DNA of 9,011 nucleotides from Ruminococcus flavefaciens. GTDB taxonomy: Bacteria > Bacillota > Clostridia > Oscillospirales > Ruminococcaceae. The notes below the pieces were generated by a model. It was not told where the DNA came from, searched no databases, and saw only the letters and a list, made by a program, of their open reading frames with translations. Below, one piece after another: positions 1-6,280 of the stretch (positions within the stretch are counted from its first letter, which is position 1; each line of letters begins with the position of its first letter). Where the stretch lies: positions 22,410 through 31,420 of the forward strand of contig DEBW01000078.1 of NCBI GenBank assembly GCA_002348905.1, written 5' to 3'. The position numbers and the translations under genes are program-made.

Positions 1-81
1 ATTAGCCTTCTGGATGAAGAAAGTTGCTGGTCTTGCGTGAAGACCTACCTGATTCTTTACCATTACTTCTCTGACAAACAT
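1..81 (-). CDS. ptsH: HPr-family phosphocarrier protein, N-terminal fragment
   Basis: The first 27 codons of a gene that leaves the window at base 1. The translation begins MFVREVMVKNQVGLHARPA and shows the HPr active-site motif G-L-H-A-R-P-A with the phosphorylatable histidine at residue 15, exactly where it sits in known HPr proteins. HPr carries phosphate from PEP via enzyme I to sugar-specific EIIA proteins. In Firmicutes it is also phosphorylated on Ser46 by HPr kinase for catabolite control, but Ser46 lies outside the window, so a Crh-like variant cannot be excluded on that point; the presence of His15 favours true HPr. The start at 81 is chosen because AGGAGAG stands about 8 nt upstream. 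Met7 is a possible but poorer start. A good promoter lies about 80 bases upstream, which suggests this is the first gene of its transcript. Confidence 0.9.
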   Translation of the reverse strand, partial: MFVREVMVKNQVGLHARPATFFIQKAN

Positions 82-111
82 ATTACAACTCTCCTATTCT
101 CTTTTTTGTGA

Positions 112-130
112 TTTCCTTGTGTTAAGGAAA
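112..130 (-). other. Small hairpin in the HPr leader
   Basis: TTTCCTT (112-118) and AAGGAAA (124-130) form a perfect 7-bp stem with a 5-nt loop, inside the predicted untranslated leader of the HPr gene and about 30 nt before its start codon. No T-run follows it on the minus strand, so it does not look like a terminator. It may only stabilise the leader; no regulatory role is shown. Confidence 0.35.
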
Positions 131-163
131 AGTTTTGCTGCAATTTTTTCACTTGCTGTAATT

Positions 164-192
164 ATTATACATTCATTTTTTCTCACAGTCAA
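164..192 (-). promoter_or_regulatory. Sigma-A promoter of the HPr gene
   Basis: On the minus strand TTGACT (187-192) is followed after exactly 17 bp by TATAAT (164-169), one mismatch from the full sigma-A consensus. Transcription would begin near 157, giving a leader of about 75 nt before the HPr start codon. I saw no convincing CcpA (cre) site or riboswitch in this leader. Confidence 0.75.
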
Positions 193-602
193 CGCATTTT
201 TATCTCAAATCTATAACTTTCACACAATTTCTACATTTAGATTAAATGACCGTATGAATTTATCGCCACGCTTGTGAATTATCACTACAAAAAATTGTTG
301 ATATCTGTTGTTTATTTTCGATAATTATATATAAGGGAATATAGTAATTATATCTAAACGGAAAAATTATTTCCTAATATACACGCTGTTTATGTGCATT
401 TACTATAGTGGCATATGGATATCATATAATAAGCATTGCGTGCGGAATGAATCTATCAAAATTTTATGCACGTTTTTATGCATATTGTATTTTAGCTAAA
501 TTAAAGAACTTAAATTATCTAAAGTACCTGTTTTCGGCATGATAACAGCACTATCAATTGCTTGTTTCTACTTTAACAATTATCACGAAACTACTATAAC
601 TC
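193..602. other. AT-rich gene-free stretch, no recognised feature
   Basis: About 410 bases between the HPr promoter and the trmD terminator, clearly richer in A+T than the genes around it. Neither strand has a convincing reading frame with a ribosome binding site. Small repeats are visible: TAATTATAT at 322-330 and 345-353, TTTTATGCA at 462-470 and 474-482, and a 5-bp inverted repeat at 360-374. A loose plus-strand promoter-like pair (TTGATA 298-303, GATAAT 320-325, 16-bp spacer) has no gene downstream of it. A small RNA cannot be excluded, but no strong fold or terminator supports one apart from the trmD terminator at the right end. Confidence 0.5.
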
Positions 603-639
603 AAAAAAATCGCTGCCAGTATTACTTTCCGGCAGCGAT
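603..639 (-). terminator. Intrinsic terminator of the rimM-trmD unit
   Basis: ATCGCTGCC (609-617) and GGCAGCGAT (631-639) form a perfect 9-bp stem with a 13-nt loop. Read on the minus strand, the stem is followed at once by seven T residues (603-609). It lies 26 nt past the trmD stop codon, so it ends the three-gene transcript. On the plus strand only a short T-run (643-647) follows, so it is at best weakly bidirectional. Confidence 0.88.
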
Positions 640-665
640 AACTTTTTCATATGGACGGTAAGTCC

Positions 666-1391
666 CTATTTTTTGCTTTTCTTTTTCGCAGTTTCCTCGT
701 GAGTTCGCATATACTCATCGTAAAGGTCAGGACGGCGCTCTTTTGTCAGTTCGAGGCTCTGTTCGTGCCTCCATTTTTCTATGTTGGCATGATGACCTGT
801 CAGAAGTACCGGCGGTACACTCTCGCCTTCCCACACCTCCGGACGGGTATAATGAGGGTATTCCAGCAGACCGCTGTATATACTCTCCTCCTCAAAACAT
901 ACGTCCTCCGAAAGAACTCCCGGACACATTCTTGCAACGCAGTCCGTAAGCACCATTGCAGGCAGTTCTCCGCCTGTGAGTACATAGTCGCCTATGGATA
1001 TCTCCTCGTCGATTATCTTGTCGATTATACGCTGGTCTACGCCTTCGTAGTGACCGCATATTATGAGGATATTGTCCATTCTGGACAGCTCCGCTGCTCG
1101 CTGCTGTGTGAGGACTTTACCCTTCGGCGACATATATATTGTATGCGGTACAGCTCCCATTTCGTCACAAACAGCCTTATAGCAGTTGTATATCGGCTCA
1201 CACTGCATGACCATTCCCATGCCTCCGCCGTAAGGAGTACCGTCTACACGGCGGTGCTTATCGAGGGTATACTCACGTATCTGACGGCAGTGTACTTCGA
1301 TTTTACCGGCTTTTCTGGCTCTTCCGACTATGCTTTCTCCGAGTACGGCTTCGCACATCTCAGGAAAAAGTGTAGCTATCTCTATTTTCAT
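666..1391 (-). CDS. trmD: tRNA (guanine37-N1)-methyltransferase TrmD
   Basis: Encodes 241 residues. TrmD transfers a methyl group from S-adenosylmethionine to N1 of G37, beside the anticodon, and so prevents +1 frameshifting. It is a SPOUT-class enzyme acting as a cytoplasmic dimer with a deep trefoil knot. Visible hallmarks are YGGGMGM (54-60), YMSPKG (86-91), CGHYEG (112-117), IGDYVLTGGELPAM (133-146), Arg154, and PHYTRPE (179-185). The numbering runs in step with the E. coli enzyme as I recall it, without gaps through residue 169. There the catalytic Asp169 of E. coli/Haemophilus TrmD is replaced by Glu (context EEES, 167-170). The C-terminus ends in a lysine-rich tail. The gene starts 8 nt after the rimM stop, with GAGGTG as ribosome binding site, so the two are co-transcribed. 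A terminator follows, and rplS, the usual next gene, is absent. Confidence 0.97.
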   Translation of the reverse strand: MKIEIATLFPEMCEAVLGESIVGRARKAGKIEVHCRQIREYTLDKHRRVDGTPYGGGMGMVMQCEPIYNCYKAVCDEMGAVPHTIYMSPKGKVLTQQRAAELSRMDNILIICGHYEGVDQRIIDKIIDEEISIGDYVLTGGELPAMVLTDCVARMCPGVLSEDVCFEEESIYSGLLEYPHYTRPEVWEGESVPPVLLTGHHANIEKWRHEQSLELTKERRPDLYDEYMRTHEETAKKKSKK

Positions 1392-1399
1392 GTTACACC

Positions 1400-1903
1400 T
1401 CAGTCAAAAAGTCCGTCAAGTGGACGTATAGTCATAACATTGCCGTCTATATCAGTAGATACGACTACATCTGCTATTGCAGGCACGAGATACTCTCTCT
1501 CAGTGCCTTTGACAACGTAAACGTCATTGGCACCTGTCTGCATAACATCATCTATAACGCCGTAAACAGCATCTGTATCAGCGTCACGCACTTTCATGCC
1601 GATAAGGTCTTGTATGAAGTAGGTATCATCGTCAAGTTCAAGATCGTCACGGTGCATATACAGCATCTTATTTCTCAGCTTTTCAGCCGCTTCGGGAGTA
1701 TCCACACCCTCTATCTTGGCTATCACCATATTCTTGAACACTCTTGAACGCTCAATTATGACCTCATCTTTGTTTTTGCCTATAAACAGCCTGTCGAACT
1801 CTGCAAGAAGTTCCGGCACATCGGTATACGGCATTATTTTTACCTCGCCACGGATGCCGTGAGTTGTAACAATCTTTCCGGCTTCAAGGTATTCCTTTTT
1901 CAT
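1400..1903 (-). CDS. rimM: Ribosome maturation factor RimM
   Basis: Encodes 167 residues, the normal size for RimM, which binds the 30S head through protein S19 and helps 16S rRNA processing and late 30S assembly. The N-terminal RimM domain (about 1-90) shows THGIRGEV at 14-21. The C-terminal PRC-barrel domain (about 93-167) shows YFIQDLIGMKV (95-105), GANDVYVV (124-131) and YLVPAI (138-143). The start at 1903 has GGAGG immediately upstream, inside the last codons of the preceding gene. Only one base separates that gene's TGA stop from this ATG, so translation is probably coupled. Rim factors are normally encoded next to rpsP (S16); here the upstream neighbour is an unrelated membrane-anchored protein. 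Confidence 0.96.
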   Translation of the reverse strand: MKKEYLEAGKIVTTHGIRGEVKIMPYTDVPELLAEFDRLFIGKNKDEVIIERSRVFKNMVIAKIEGVDTPEAAEKLRNKMLYMHRDDLELDDDTYFIQDLIGMKVRDADTDAVYGVIDDVMQTGANDVYVVKGTEREYLVPAIADVVVSTDIDGNVMTIRPLDGLFD

Positions 1904-1904
1904 A

Positions 1905-2714
1905 TCATTCCTCCGCTATCGTTACGGTTTTAGCTATCTGACGGACTGTGTCCACATCTTTTCCGATTATCATGACCGTCTGATAAGTATTAAGGTCGTT
2001 CACATCATACACTTCAAGCATAAGCTCATATGCGCCGTTCTTATCTGAACCCTGTCTCACAAATGATCTCATATTGCCATTGTTGTAATAATAAATGTCA
2101 TCTTCTGCTTCCATGTTCTGTCCGGTCTCTGCGCTGTTCAGCTTGTACGACATAAATGCAGGAGCCATTACTCCCTTGTATGTTTCAAGCTTGTACATCG
2201 CATTGACTTCTGAGACTGAGAATTGGTTGCAGTCCTCAGGCTTTATGGTGTTGAGCAGGTAAATGAAGTCGTAATATGTCGTCGGTACTTCATACCCGAG
2301 TTTTGCCATGCCTTTTTTTGTTTTTTCGTCAAACACATCTGCCAGTGTCACATCGTTTCCGAAGCTTTCGACCGGTTCTTCAGGATCGAGTACGCATATC
2401 AGCAGGTCACGCTCCTGCTCATCAGCATTATCTACAAGTATACCGGATTTTACGCCATCTGTCTCAAAAGGGTACATCCAGTCAAGACCATCAGGAGCAT
2501 AGAAATCTATACCCTTGACCGAACAGGCTCTGAAATCGTCAGGGACTTCGATATCAGCATACGGATAAGGCTTAGCTGCATCCGGAAGTCCGGGAGTTAT
2601 ATTATATCCTATTGACCTGTACTTGATGACAGACTGCGAAAGATAAAACATTGCTCCGCCTGCTATTGAGATTGAAAGTATTGAAGCTATTGCGATTTTC
2701 AGACCTTTTTTCAT
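1905..2714 (-). CDS. Membrane-anchored extracytoplasmic protein, unknown function
   Basis: Encodes 269 residues and I do not recognise the family. It starts with a short positive N-terminus (MKKGLK) and one hydrophobic segment at about 7-29. No lipobox cysteine follows and no clear signal-peptidase site is visible, so it is most likely a signal-anchored protein with about 240 residues outside the membrane. The outer part is acidic and rich in Tyr, Asp and Glu, with cysteines at 64, 107 and 162. Two stretches loosely recall PsbP/Mog1-like secreted proteins: FYAPDGLDW (71-79) near the start and an IGKDVDTVRQIAKTV-type helix (250-264) at the end; this is a weak guess. AGGAGGT (2722-2728) lies 7 nt before the start at 2714. 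It ends one base before rimM and so heads the rimM-trmD unit. I found no convincing promoter in the roughly 80 bases upstream. Confidence 0.85.
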   Translation of the reverse strand: MKKGLKIAIASILSISIAGGAMFYLSQSVIKYRSIGYNITPGLPDAAKPYPYADIEVPDDFRACSVKGIDFYAPDGLDWMYPFETDGVKSGILVDNADEQERDLLICVLDPEEPVESFGNDVTLADVFDEKTKKGMAKLGYEVPTTYYDFIYLLNTIKPEDCNQFSVSEVNAMYKLETYKGVMAPAFMSYKLNSAETGQNMEAEDDIYYYNNGNMRSFVRQGSDKNGAYELMLEVYDVNDLNTYQTVMIIGKDVDTVRQIAKTVTIAEE

Positions 2715-2792
2715 GACGACCTCCTGACTGTCCGATATCAGCTATGAGATTTACTTTGAGATATTTTTTGAAGATATTGCAATATTAATCAA

Positions 2793-2818
2793 ATAGGGCG
2801 GCAAAAGCGCCGCCCTAT
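2793..2818 (-). terminator. Hairpin terminator after purB
   Basis: ATAGGGCGGC (2793-2802) and GCCGCCCTAT (2809-2818) form a perfect, GC-rich 10-bp stem with a 6-nt loop, about 20 nt past the purB stop. The tract after the stem on the minus strand begins TTGATTAATATT, a broken rather than clean T-run, so termination may be less efficient and some read-through into the next unit is possible. Confidence 0.7.
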
Positions 2819-2837
2819 GCGGAATGACGACAGATCG

Positions 2838-4277
2838 TCAGTTCTTCATTTCAAAACTTTCGCCGAGAACGTCCTTGTTAGCATCGAGTATAGGCTTGAT
2901 GCACTCTGCAAGGAATTCTTCTACCTGCTGAGGACTTCTTCCTACATAATTCTCAGACTTGAGCTTTGCATCGAGTTCTTCCTTTGTTACCATGAACATC
3001 GGATCAGCCTCGATAAGCTCGCAGAGGTTGTTGTCAAGACCTCTCTGCTTAACGTTTGCGCCTGCTTCCATAGAAAGATCCATGATGCGGTCGTGGAGTT
3101 TCTGACGGTTTCCGCCCTTCTTAACAGCGTCCATCATGATATTCTCGCTTGCCATGAACGGAAGCTCTGCCATAACTCTGCGGCGTATCATCTCAGGATA
3201 TACAACGATGCCGTTTGTTACGTTCATCATGATATTGAGTATAGCGTCAATGCCGAGGAATGCCTCTGCTACGCTGATACGCTTGTTTGCTGAGTCATCA
3301 AGTGTTCTCTCGAACCACTGTGTACCTGCTGTGAATGCAGGGTTAAGGCTGTCTATAATGACATAACGTGCAAGTGAAGTGATTCTCTCACATCTCATAG
3401 GATTGCGCTTGTAAGCCATTGCAGAAGAACCTATCTGCTTCTTCTCTCTTGGCTCTTCCATTTCCTTGAAGGACTGGAGTATACGCATATCATTTGAAAA
3501 TTTGCTTGCTGTCTGAGCGATATCGCTGAGAAGTTCAAGCACCTTTGAATCTGTCTTACGTGAGTATGTCTGACCGGAAACAGGTACAACTGCGTCAAAT
3601 CCCATTTCCTCAGCTATCATCTTTTCAAGCTGCTTTATCTTGTCTGTATCGCCCTGGAAAAGCTCCATGAAAGAAGCCTGTGTACCTGTAGTACCCTTGC
3701 TTCCGAGGAGTTTGAGGGTGGATATACGGTACTCTAAGTCCTCGAAGTCCATGAGAAGCTCGTTGAGCCAGAGAGTAGCTCTCTTGCCGACTGTTGTGAG
3801 CTGTGCAGGCTGGAGGTGTGTATAAGCGAGACAAGGCATATTCTTGTACTCGTCAGCGAACTTTGCAAGGTTGTTCATAACGTTCAGGAGCTTGCGGCGT
3901 ACTACCTGTAAAGCGTCACGCATGATGATAACGTCAGTATTATCGCCGACATAGCATGAAGTTGCGCCGAGGTGGATTATTCCGGCAGCATCCGGACAAG
4001 CCTGTCCGTATGTGAATACATGAGCCATAACATCGTGGCGTGTGATGCGCTCTCTTGCTTCGGCAGCTTCATAGTCGATATCGTTTATATGCTCTTCGAG
4101 CTGCTTTACCTGTGCCTCAGTAACAGGCAGACCAAGCTTCATTTCAGCTCTTGCGAGAGCTACCCAAAGCTTTCTCCAAGTAGTGAACTTCTTATCAGCA
4201 GAGAAAATGTACTGCATTTCCTCGCTTGCATAACGTGTACAGAATGGGCTTTCATAGCTTTTGATATTACCGCTCAT
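2838..4277 (-). CDS. purB: Adenylosuccinate lyase PurB
   Basis: Encodes 479 residues from the chosen start. PurB catalyses two fumarate-releasing steps of purine synthesis: SAICAR to AICAR, and adenylosuccinate to AMP. It belongs to the fumarase/aspartase superfamily and works as a homotetramer in the cytoplasm. Superfamily motifs are visible in order: RHDVMAHV (80-87), HLGATSCYVGDNTD (102-115), YTHLQPAQ (152-159) with the likely catalytic acid His154, and the signature SSAMAYKRNP (284-293) on the mobile loop that holds the catalytic serine. An upstream in-frame ATG at 4310 would add 11 residues (MPYPTKKELYF) but has no ribosome binding site. The ATG at 4277 has AGGAGT about 8 nt before it and begins MSGNIKSYESPF. 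The gene stands alone between its own consensus promoter and a hairpin terminator; no other pur gene is adjacent. Confidence 0.97.
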   Translation of the reverse strand: MSGNIKSYESPFCTRYASEEMQYIFSADKKFTTWRKLWVALARAEMKLGLPVTEAQVKQLEEHINDIDYEAAEARERITRHDVMAHVFTYGQACPDAAGIIHLGATSCYVGDNTDVIIMRDALQVVRRKLLNVMNNLAKFADEYKNMPCLAYTHLQPAQLTTVGKRATLWLNELLMDFEDLEYRISTLKLLGSKGTTGTQASFMELFQGDTDKIKQLEKMIAEEMGFDAVVPVSGQTYSRKTDSKVLELLSDIAQTASKFSNDMRILQSFKEMEEPREKKQIGSSAMAYKRNPMRCERITSLARYVIIDSLNPAFTAGTQWFERTLDDSANKRISVAEAFLGIDAILNIMMNVTNGIVVYPEMIRRRVMAELPFMASENIMMDAVKKGGNRQKLHDRIMDLSMEAGANVKQRGLDNNLCELIEADPMFMVTKEELDAKLKSENYVGRSPQQVEEFLAECIKPILDANKDVLGESFEMKN

Positions 4278-4285
4278 AAAATATA

Positions 4286-4291
4286 ACTCCT
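4286..4291 (-). promoter_or_regulatory. Ribosome binding site that sets the purB start
   Basis: AGGAGT on the minus strand, preceded by a run of A and separated from the ATG at 4277 by 8 bases. The alternative ATG at 4310 has no such site, so this motif decides the start. Confidence 0.8.
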
Positions 4292-4334
4292 TTTTTGTAG
4301 GGTACGGCATTCCCGCCTTACCATTGATAAGTTA

Positions 4335-4363
4335 ATTATAGCATTTTCCTTTCAGTATGTCAA
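4335..4363 (-). promoter_or_regulatory. Consensus sigma-A promoter of purB
   Basis: On the minus strand a perfect TTGACA (4358-4363) and a perfect TATAAT (4335-4340) are separated by 17 bp, and TGC directly before the -10 supplies an extended -10 element. This is close to the strongest sigma-A promoter that can be written. The start point would be near 4328, giving a leader of about 50 nt. That is too short for a purine riboswitch and shows none. I saw no PurR-box pair that I could defend. Confidence 0.9.
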
Positions 4364-4404
4364 GGCGGTGACGACCGCAGTTTTCAGCTGTCAGAGCAGT
4401 GACC

Positions 4405-4436
4405 TCAGAACTCAGATATCAGAACTCAGATATCAG
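4405..4436. repeat. 14-bp tandem repeat built from 7-bp units
   Basis: The unit TCAGAACTCAGATA occurs perfectly at 4405-4418 and 4419-4432 and continues with TCAG to 4436. Each unit is itself two heptamers, TCAGAAC and TCAGATA, so the array has a 7-bp beat. It lies upstream of the purB promoter and outside any gene. Confidence 0.85.
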
Positions 4437-4516
4437 TAATTAGCACGAACACATTTCCCAAGAACAGGTTTTATTTTGGGATAATTGAGAGAAACAACGA
4501 TATATAGGCAAATTTA

Positions 4517-4672
4517 CAATTATTCCATATGGAATCCTTGAACGCACTAAAGCGATGAAATTAGGCTATATTTCGCTAAATGTCCAATAATTCCATGAAT
4601 CTCTCCAATTATTCCATTTGAGATTATTGGATACAAGGCTTAAAATAGGCATTTGTTCCAATTATTCCATTT
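4517..4672. repeat. Cluster of CCAATTATTCCAT-type motifs
   Basis: The core CAATTATTCCAT appears at 4517-4528, 4606-4617 and 4659-4670, and with one change (CAATAATTCCAT) at 4585-4596. The last two perfect copies share the longer form CCAATTATTCCATTT (4605-4619 and 4658-4672). One inverted partial copy, ATTATTGGA, lies at 4623-4631 and pairs perfectly with TCCAATAAT at 4583-4591. Spacings are irregular (68, 21 and 53 bp), so this is an interspersed cluster rather than a tandem array and not a CRISPR. No reading frame explains it. Confidence 0.75.
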
Positions 4673-4705
4673 AGTTTCATGTATTTGGAATCAATGGAAA
4701 ATCAT

Positions 4706-4764
4706 AATTGTAGGGGACGGCGTCCCCTACAATTGGGCAATTCAAATCTGTCCCGACAGGGACA
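4706..4764. repeat. 29-nt palindrome followed by a second small hairpin
   Basis: AATTGTAGGGGAC (4706-4718) and GTCCCCTACAATT (4722-4734) form a perfect 13-bp stem with a 3-base GGC loop. A second hairpin follows 14 bases later: TGTCCC (4749-4754) and GGGACA (4759-4764) with a GACA loop. No T-run follows either hairpin on either strand, so these are not typical terminators. The form suggests a small dispersed palindromic repeat, of a kind I recall as common between genes in gut clostridia. Whether it is multicopy in this genome cannot be seen here. Confidence 0.7.
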
Positions 4765-4770
4765 CAATTA

Positions 4771-4798
4771 ATTATGAATTATGCATTATGAATTATGA
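4771..4798. repeat. 7-bp tandem repeat ATTATGA, four copies
   Basis: Four consecutive heptamers: ATTATGA (4771), ATTATGC (4778), ATTATGA (4785) and ATTATGA (4792), then a partial ATT. It begins 6 bases after the second hairpin and ends about 50 bases before the nfnB terminator. Together with the preceding palindrome it may form one composite repetitive element spanning about 4704-4802. Confidence 0.85.
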
Positions 4799-4845
4799 AT
4801 TGAAAAGATATCCTCTCCTACAGAATGTTTACATTAATTTCCGGC

Positions 4846-4875
4846 AAAATAAAAGGGCGGAATAACTCCGCCCTT
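4846..4875 (-). terminator. Intrinsic terminator of the nfnA-nfnB operon
   Basis: AAGGGCGGA (4853-4861) and TCCGCCCTT (4867-4875) make a perfect 9-bp GC-rich stem with a 5-nt loop, starting 18 nt past the nfnB stop. On the minus strand the stem runs directly into TTTTATTTT (complement of 4846-4854), a good U-tract. Confidence 0.92.
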
Positions 4876-4893
4876 AATACTCTATGTAAGATA

Positions 4894-6279
4894 TTACTTA
4901 TTCTGCATATACTCGTCCATTGCGGCAGCAGCCTTCTTGCCTGCGCCCATAGCGAGAATTACAGTAGCAGCGCCTGTTACAGCGTCACCGCCTGCGTATA
5001 CGCCTTCCTTGGAGGTAAGACCGTCCTCGTCAGCGATGATACCGCCCCACTTCTGAGTGTCAAGACCTGCTGTTGTAGCCTTGATGAGCGGATTCGGAGA
5101 AGTACCTATAGCCATGATAACGCAGTCAGCTTCTATCTCGAAGAATGCGCTGTCTACCGGTACAGGCTTAGCTCTGCCTGATGCATCAGGCTCGGAGAGC
5201 TTCATTTCCTGGCATACAACTCCCTTTACCCAGCCGTCTTCTGTAGCTGTGATCTCAGTCGGGTTTGTGAGGAACTTGAAGTTGATGCCCTCTTCCATAG
5301 CGTGCTCAACTTCTTCAGCTCTTGCAGGAAGCTCCTTTTCTGTACGGCGGTAAACGATAGTAACGTCAGCGCCGAGTCTCTTAGCACATCTTGCAGCGTC
5401 CATAGCAACGTTTCCGCCGCCTACGATAACAGCACTCTTGCCAGCCTTGATAGGAGTTGTGCTGTCCTCTTTGTAAGCCTTCATGAGGTTGATACGTGTG
5501 AGGAACTCGTTAGCTGAGTATACGCCGTTGAGGTTCTCACCAGGGATATTCATAAATCTTGGAAGACCTGCGCCTGAGCCGATAAATACAGTCTCAAAGC
5601 CTTCTTCCTTCATAAGCTCCTCGATAGAAACAGTTCTGCCGACAACGGTATTTGTCTCTACCTTTACGCCGAGAGCTTTAAGACCTTCAATTTCCTTCTG
5701 AACGATAGCCTTTGGAAGTCTGAACTCAGGGATACCGTAGGAAAGAACACCGCCGGCAACGTGGAGAGCTTCAAATACAGTAACGTCGTAGCCCTTCTTG
5801 ATGAGGTCGCCTGCACAGGCAAGTCCGGAAGGGCCTGAACCGATGATAGCAGCCTTGTGACCGTTTGAAGCAGGCTTTACAACAGGAGCTTCCGGCTGAG
5901 CATTGTGCCAGTCAGCAACGAATCTTTCAAGACGACCGATAGCAACAGGCTCGCCCTTGATTCCACGTACACACTTGCCCTCACACTGGTTCTCCTGCGG
6001 GCATACACGACCGCAAACAGCAGGAAGTGAGCTTGACTTTGTGATGATATCGTAAGCAGCAGCGAAGTCTCCCTCAGCTACTTTAGCGATAAATGCAGGT
6101 ATATCAATCTGTACAGGACATCCGCCGGTACATGGCTTGTTCTTGCAGTTGAGGCAGCGCTTTGCCTCGTCTATAGCCTGTTCCTCAGTATATCCGAGAG
6201 CTACTTCCGAGAAGTTCTTGTTTCTTACGTCAGGAGCCTGTACAGGCATTTCGTTTTTCTTCAAAGACATATTAGGCAT
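4894..6279 (-). CDS. nfnB: NfnB-type (GltD-like) NADPH/ferredoxin oxidoreductase large subunit
   Basis: Encodes 461 residues, the size of homotetrameric-type glutamate synthase small chains (GltA/GltD) and of NfnB/NfnL. Two N-terminal cysteine groups for iron-sulfur clusters are present: C42, C45, C50, C54 (CLNC, PC, GGCP) and C89, C93, C99, C103 (CGRVCP, QCEGKC). A nucleotide-binding site for FAD follows at GSGPSG (147-152), a second dinucleotide fold at GGGNVA (287-292), and the FAD-closing motif GGDAVTG at 430-436. Because it lies one base after an NfnA-like gene and no large glutamate synthase subunit is near, the likelier role is the subunit of NfnAB that binds NADP(H) and the bifurcating FAD and exchanges electrons with ferredoxin. 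A sulfide dehydrogenase (SudAB) or glutamate synthase role cannot be excluded from sequence alone. The start at 6279 has AGGAGGT 8 nt upstream. Confidence 0.93.
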   Translation of the reverse strand: MPNMSLKKNEMPVQAPDVRNKNFSEVALGYTEEQAIDEAKRCLNCKNKPCTGGCPVQIDIPAFIAKVAEGDFAAAYDIITKSSSLPAVCGRVCPQENQCEGKCVRGIKGEPVAIGRLERFVADWHNAQPEAPVVKPASNGHKAAIIGSGPSGLACAGDLIKKGYDVTVFEALHVAGGVLSYGIPEFRLPKAIVQKEIEGLKALGVKVETNTVVGRTVSIEELMKEEGFETVFIGSGAGLPRFMNIPGENLNGVYSANEFLTRINLMKAYKEDSTTPIKAGKSAVIVGGGNVAMDAARCAKRLGADVTIVYRRTEKELPARAEEVEHAMEEGINFKFLTNPTEITATEDGWVKGVVCQEMKLSEPDASGRAKPVPVDSAFFEIEADCVIMAIGTSPNPLIKATTAGLDTQKWGGIIADEDGLTSKEGVYAGGDAVTGAATVILAMGAGKKAAAAMDEYMQNK

Positions 6280-6280
6280 T

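Noticed and set aside
651..1520. 289-residue open frame on the plus strand
   Set aside because: It lies fully antisense to trmD and the end of rimM, which are unmistakable. Its translation has no recognisable motif and looks like a mirror frame.
2817..3293. 158-residue plus-strand open frame inside purB
   Set aside because: Complete overlap on the opposite strand with the conserved C-terminal part of PurB; no ribosome binding site and no family signal.
4278..4330. Purine riboswitch in the purB leader
   Set aside because: The predicted leader is only about 50 nt, too short for the aptamer plus expression platform, and none of the conserved core is seen.
4517..4672. CRISPR array
   Set aside because: The repeats are only 12-15 bp, the spacings are irregular (68, 21 and 53 bp) and one partial copy is inverted, with no cas genes in the window.
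4706..4734. Intrinsic terminator at the long palindrome
   Set aside because: The stem is strong, but no T-run follows on either strand, and the nfn operon already ends at the terminator at 4846-4875.
4653..4865. Plus-strand small open frame with repeated NYEL residues
   Set aside because: The repeated peptide is only a translation of the ATTATGA heptamer array, and the frame runs into the nfnB terminator; there is no ribosome binding site.
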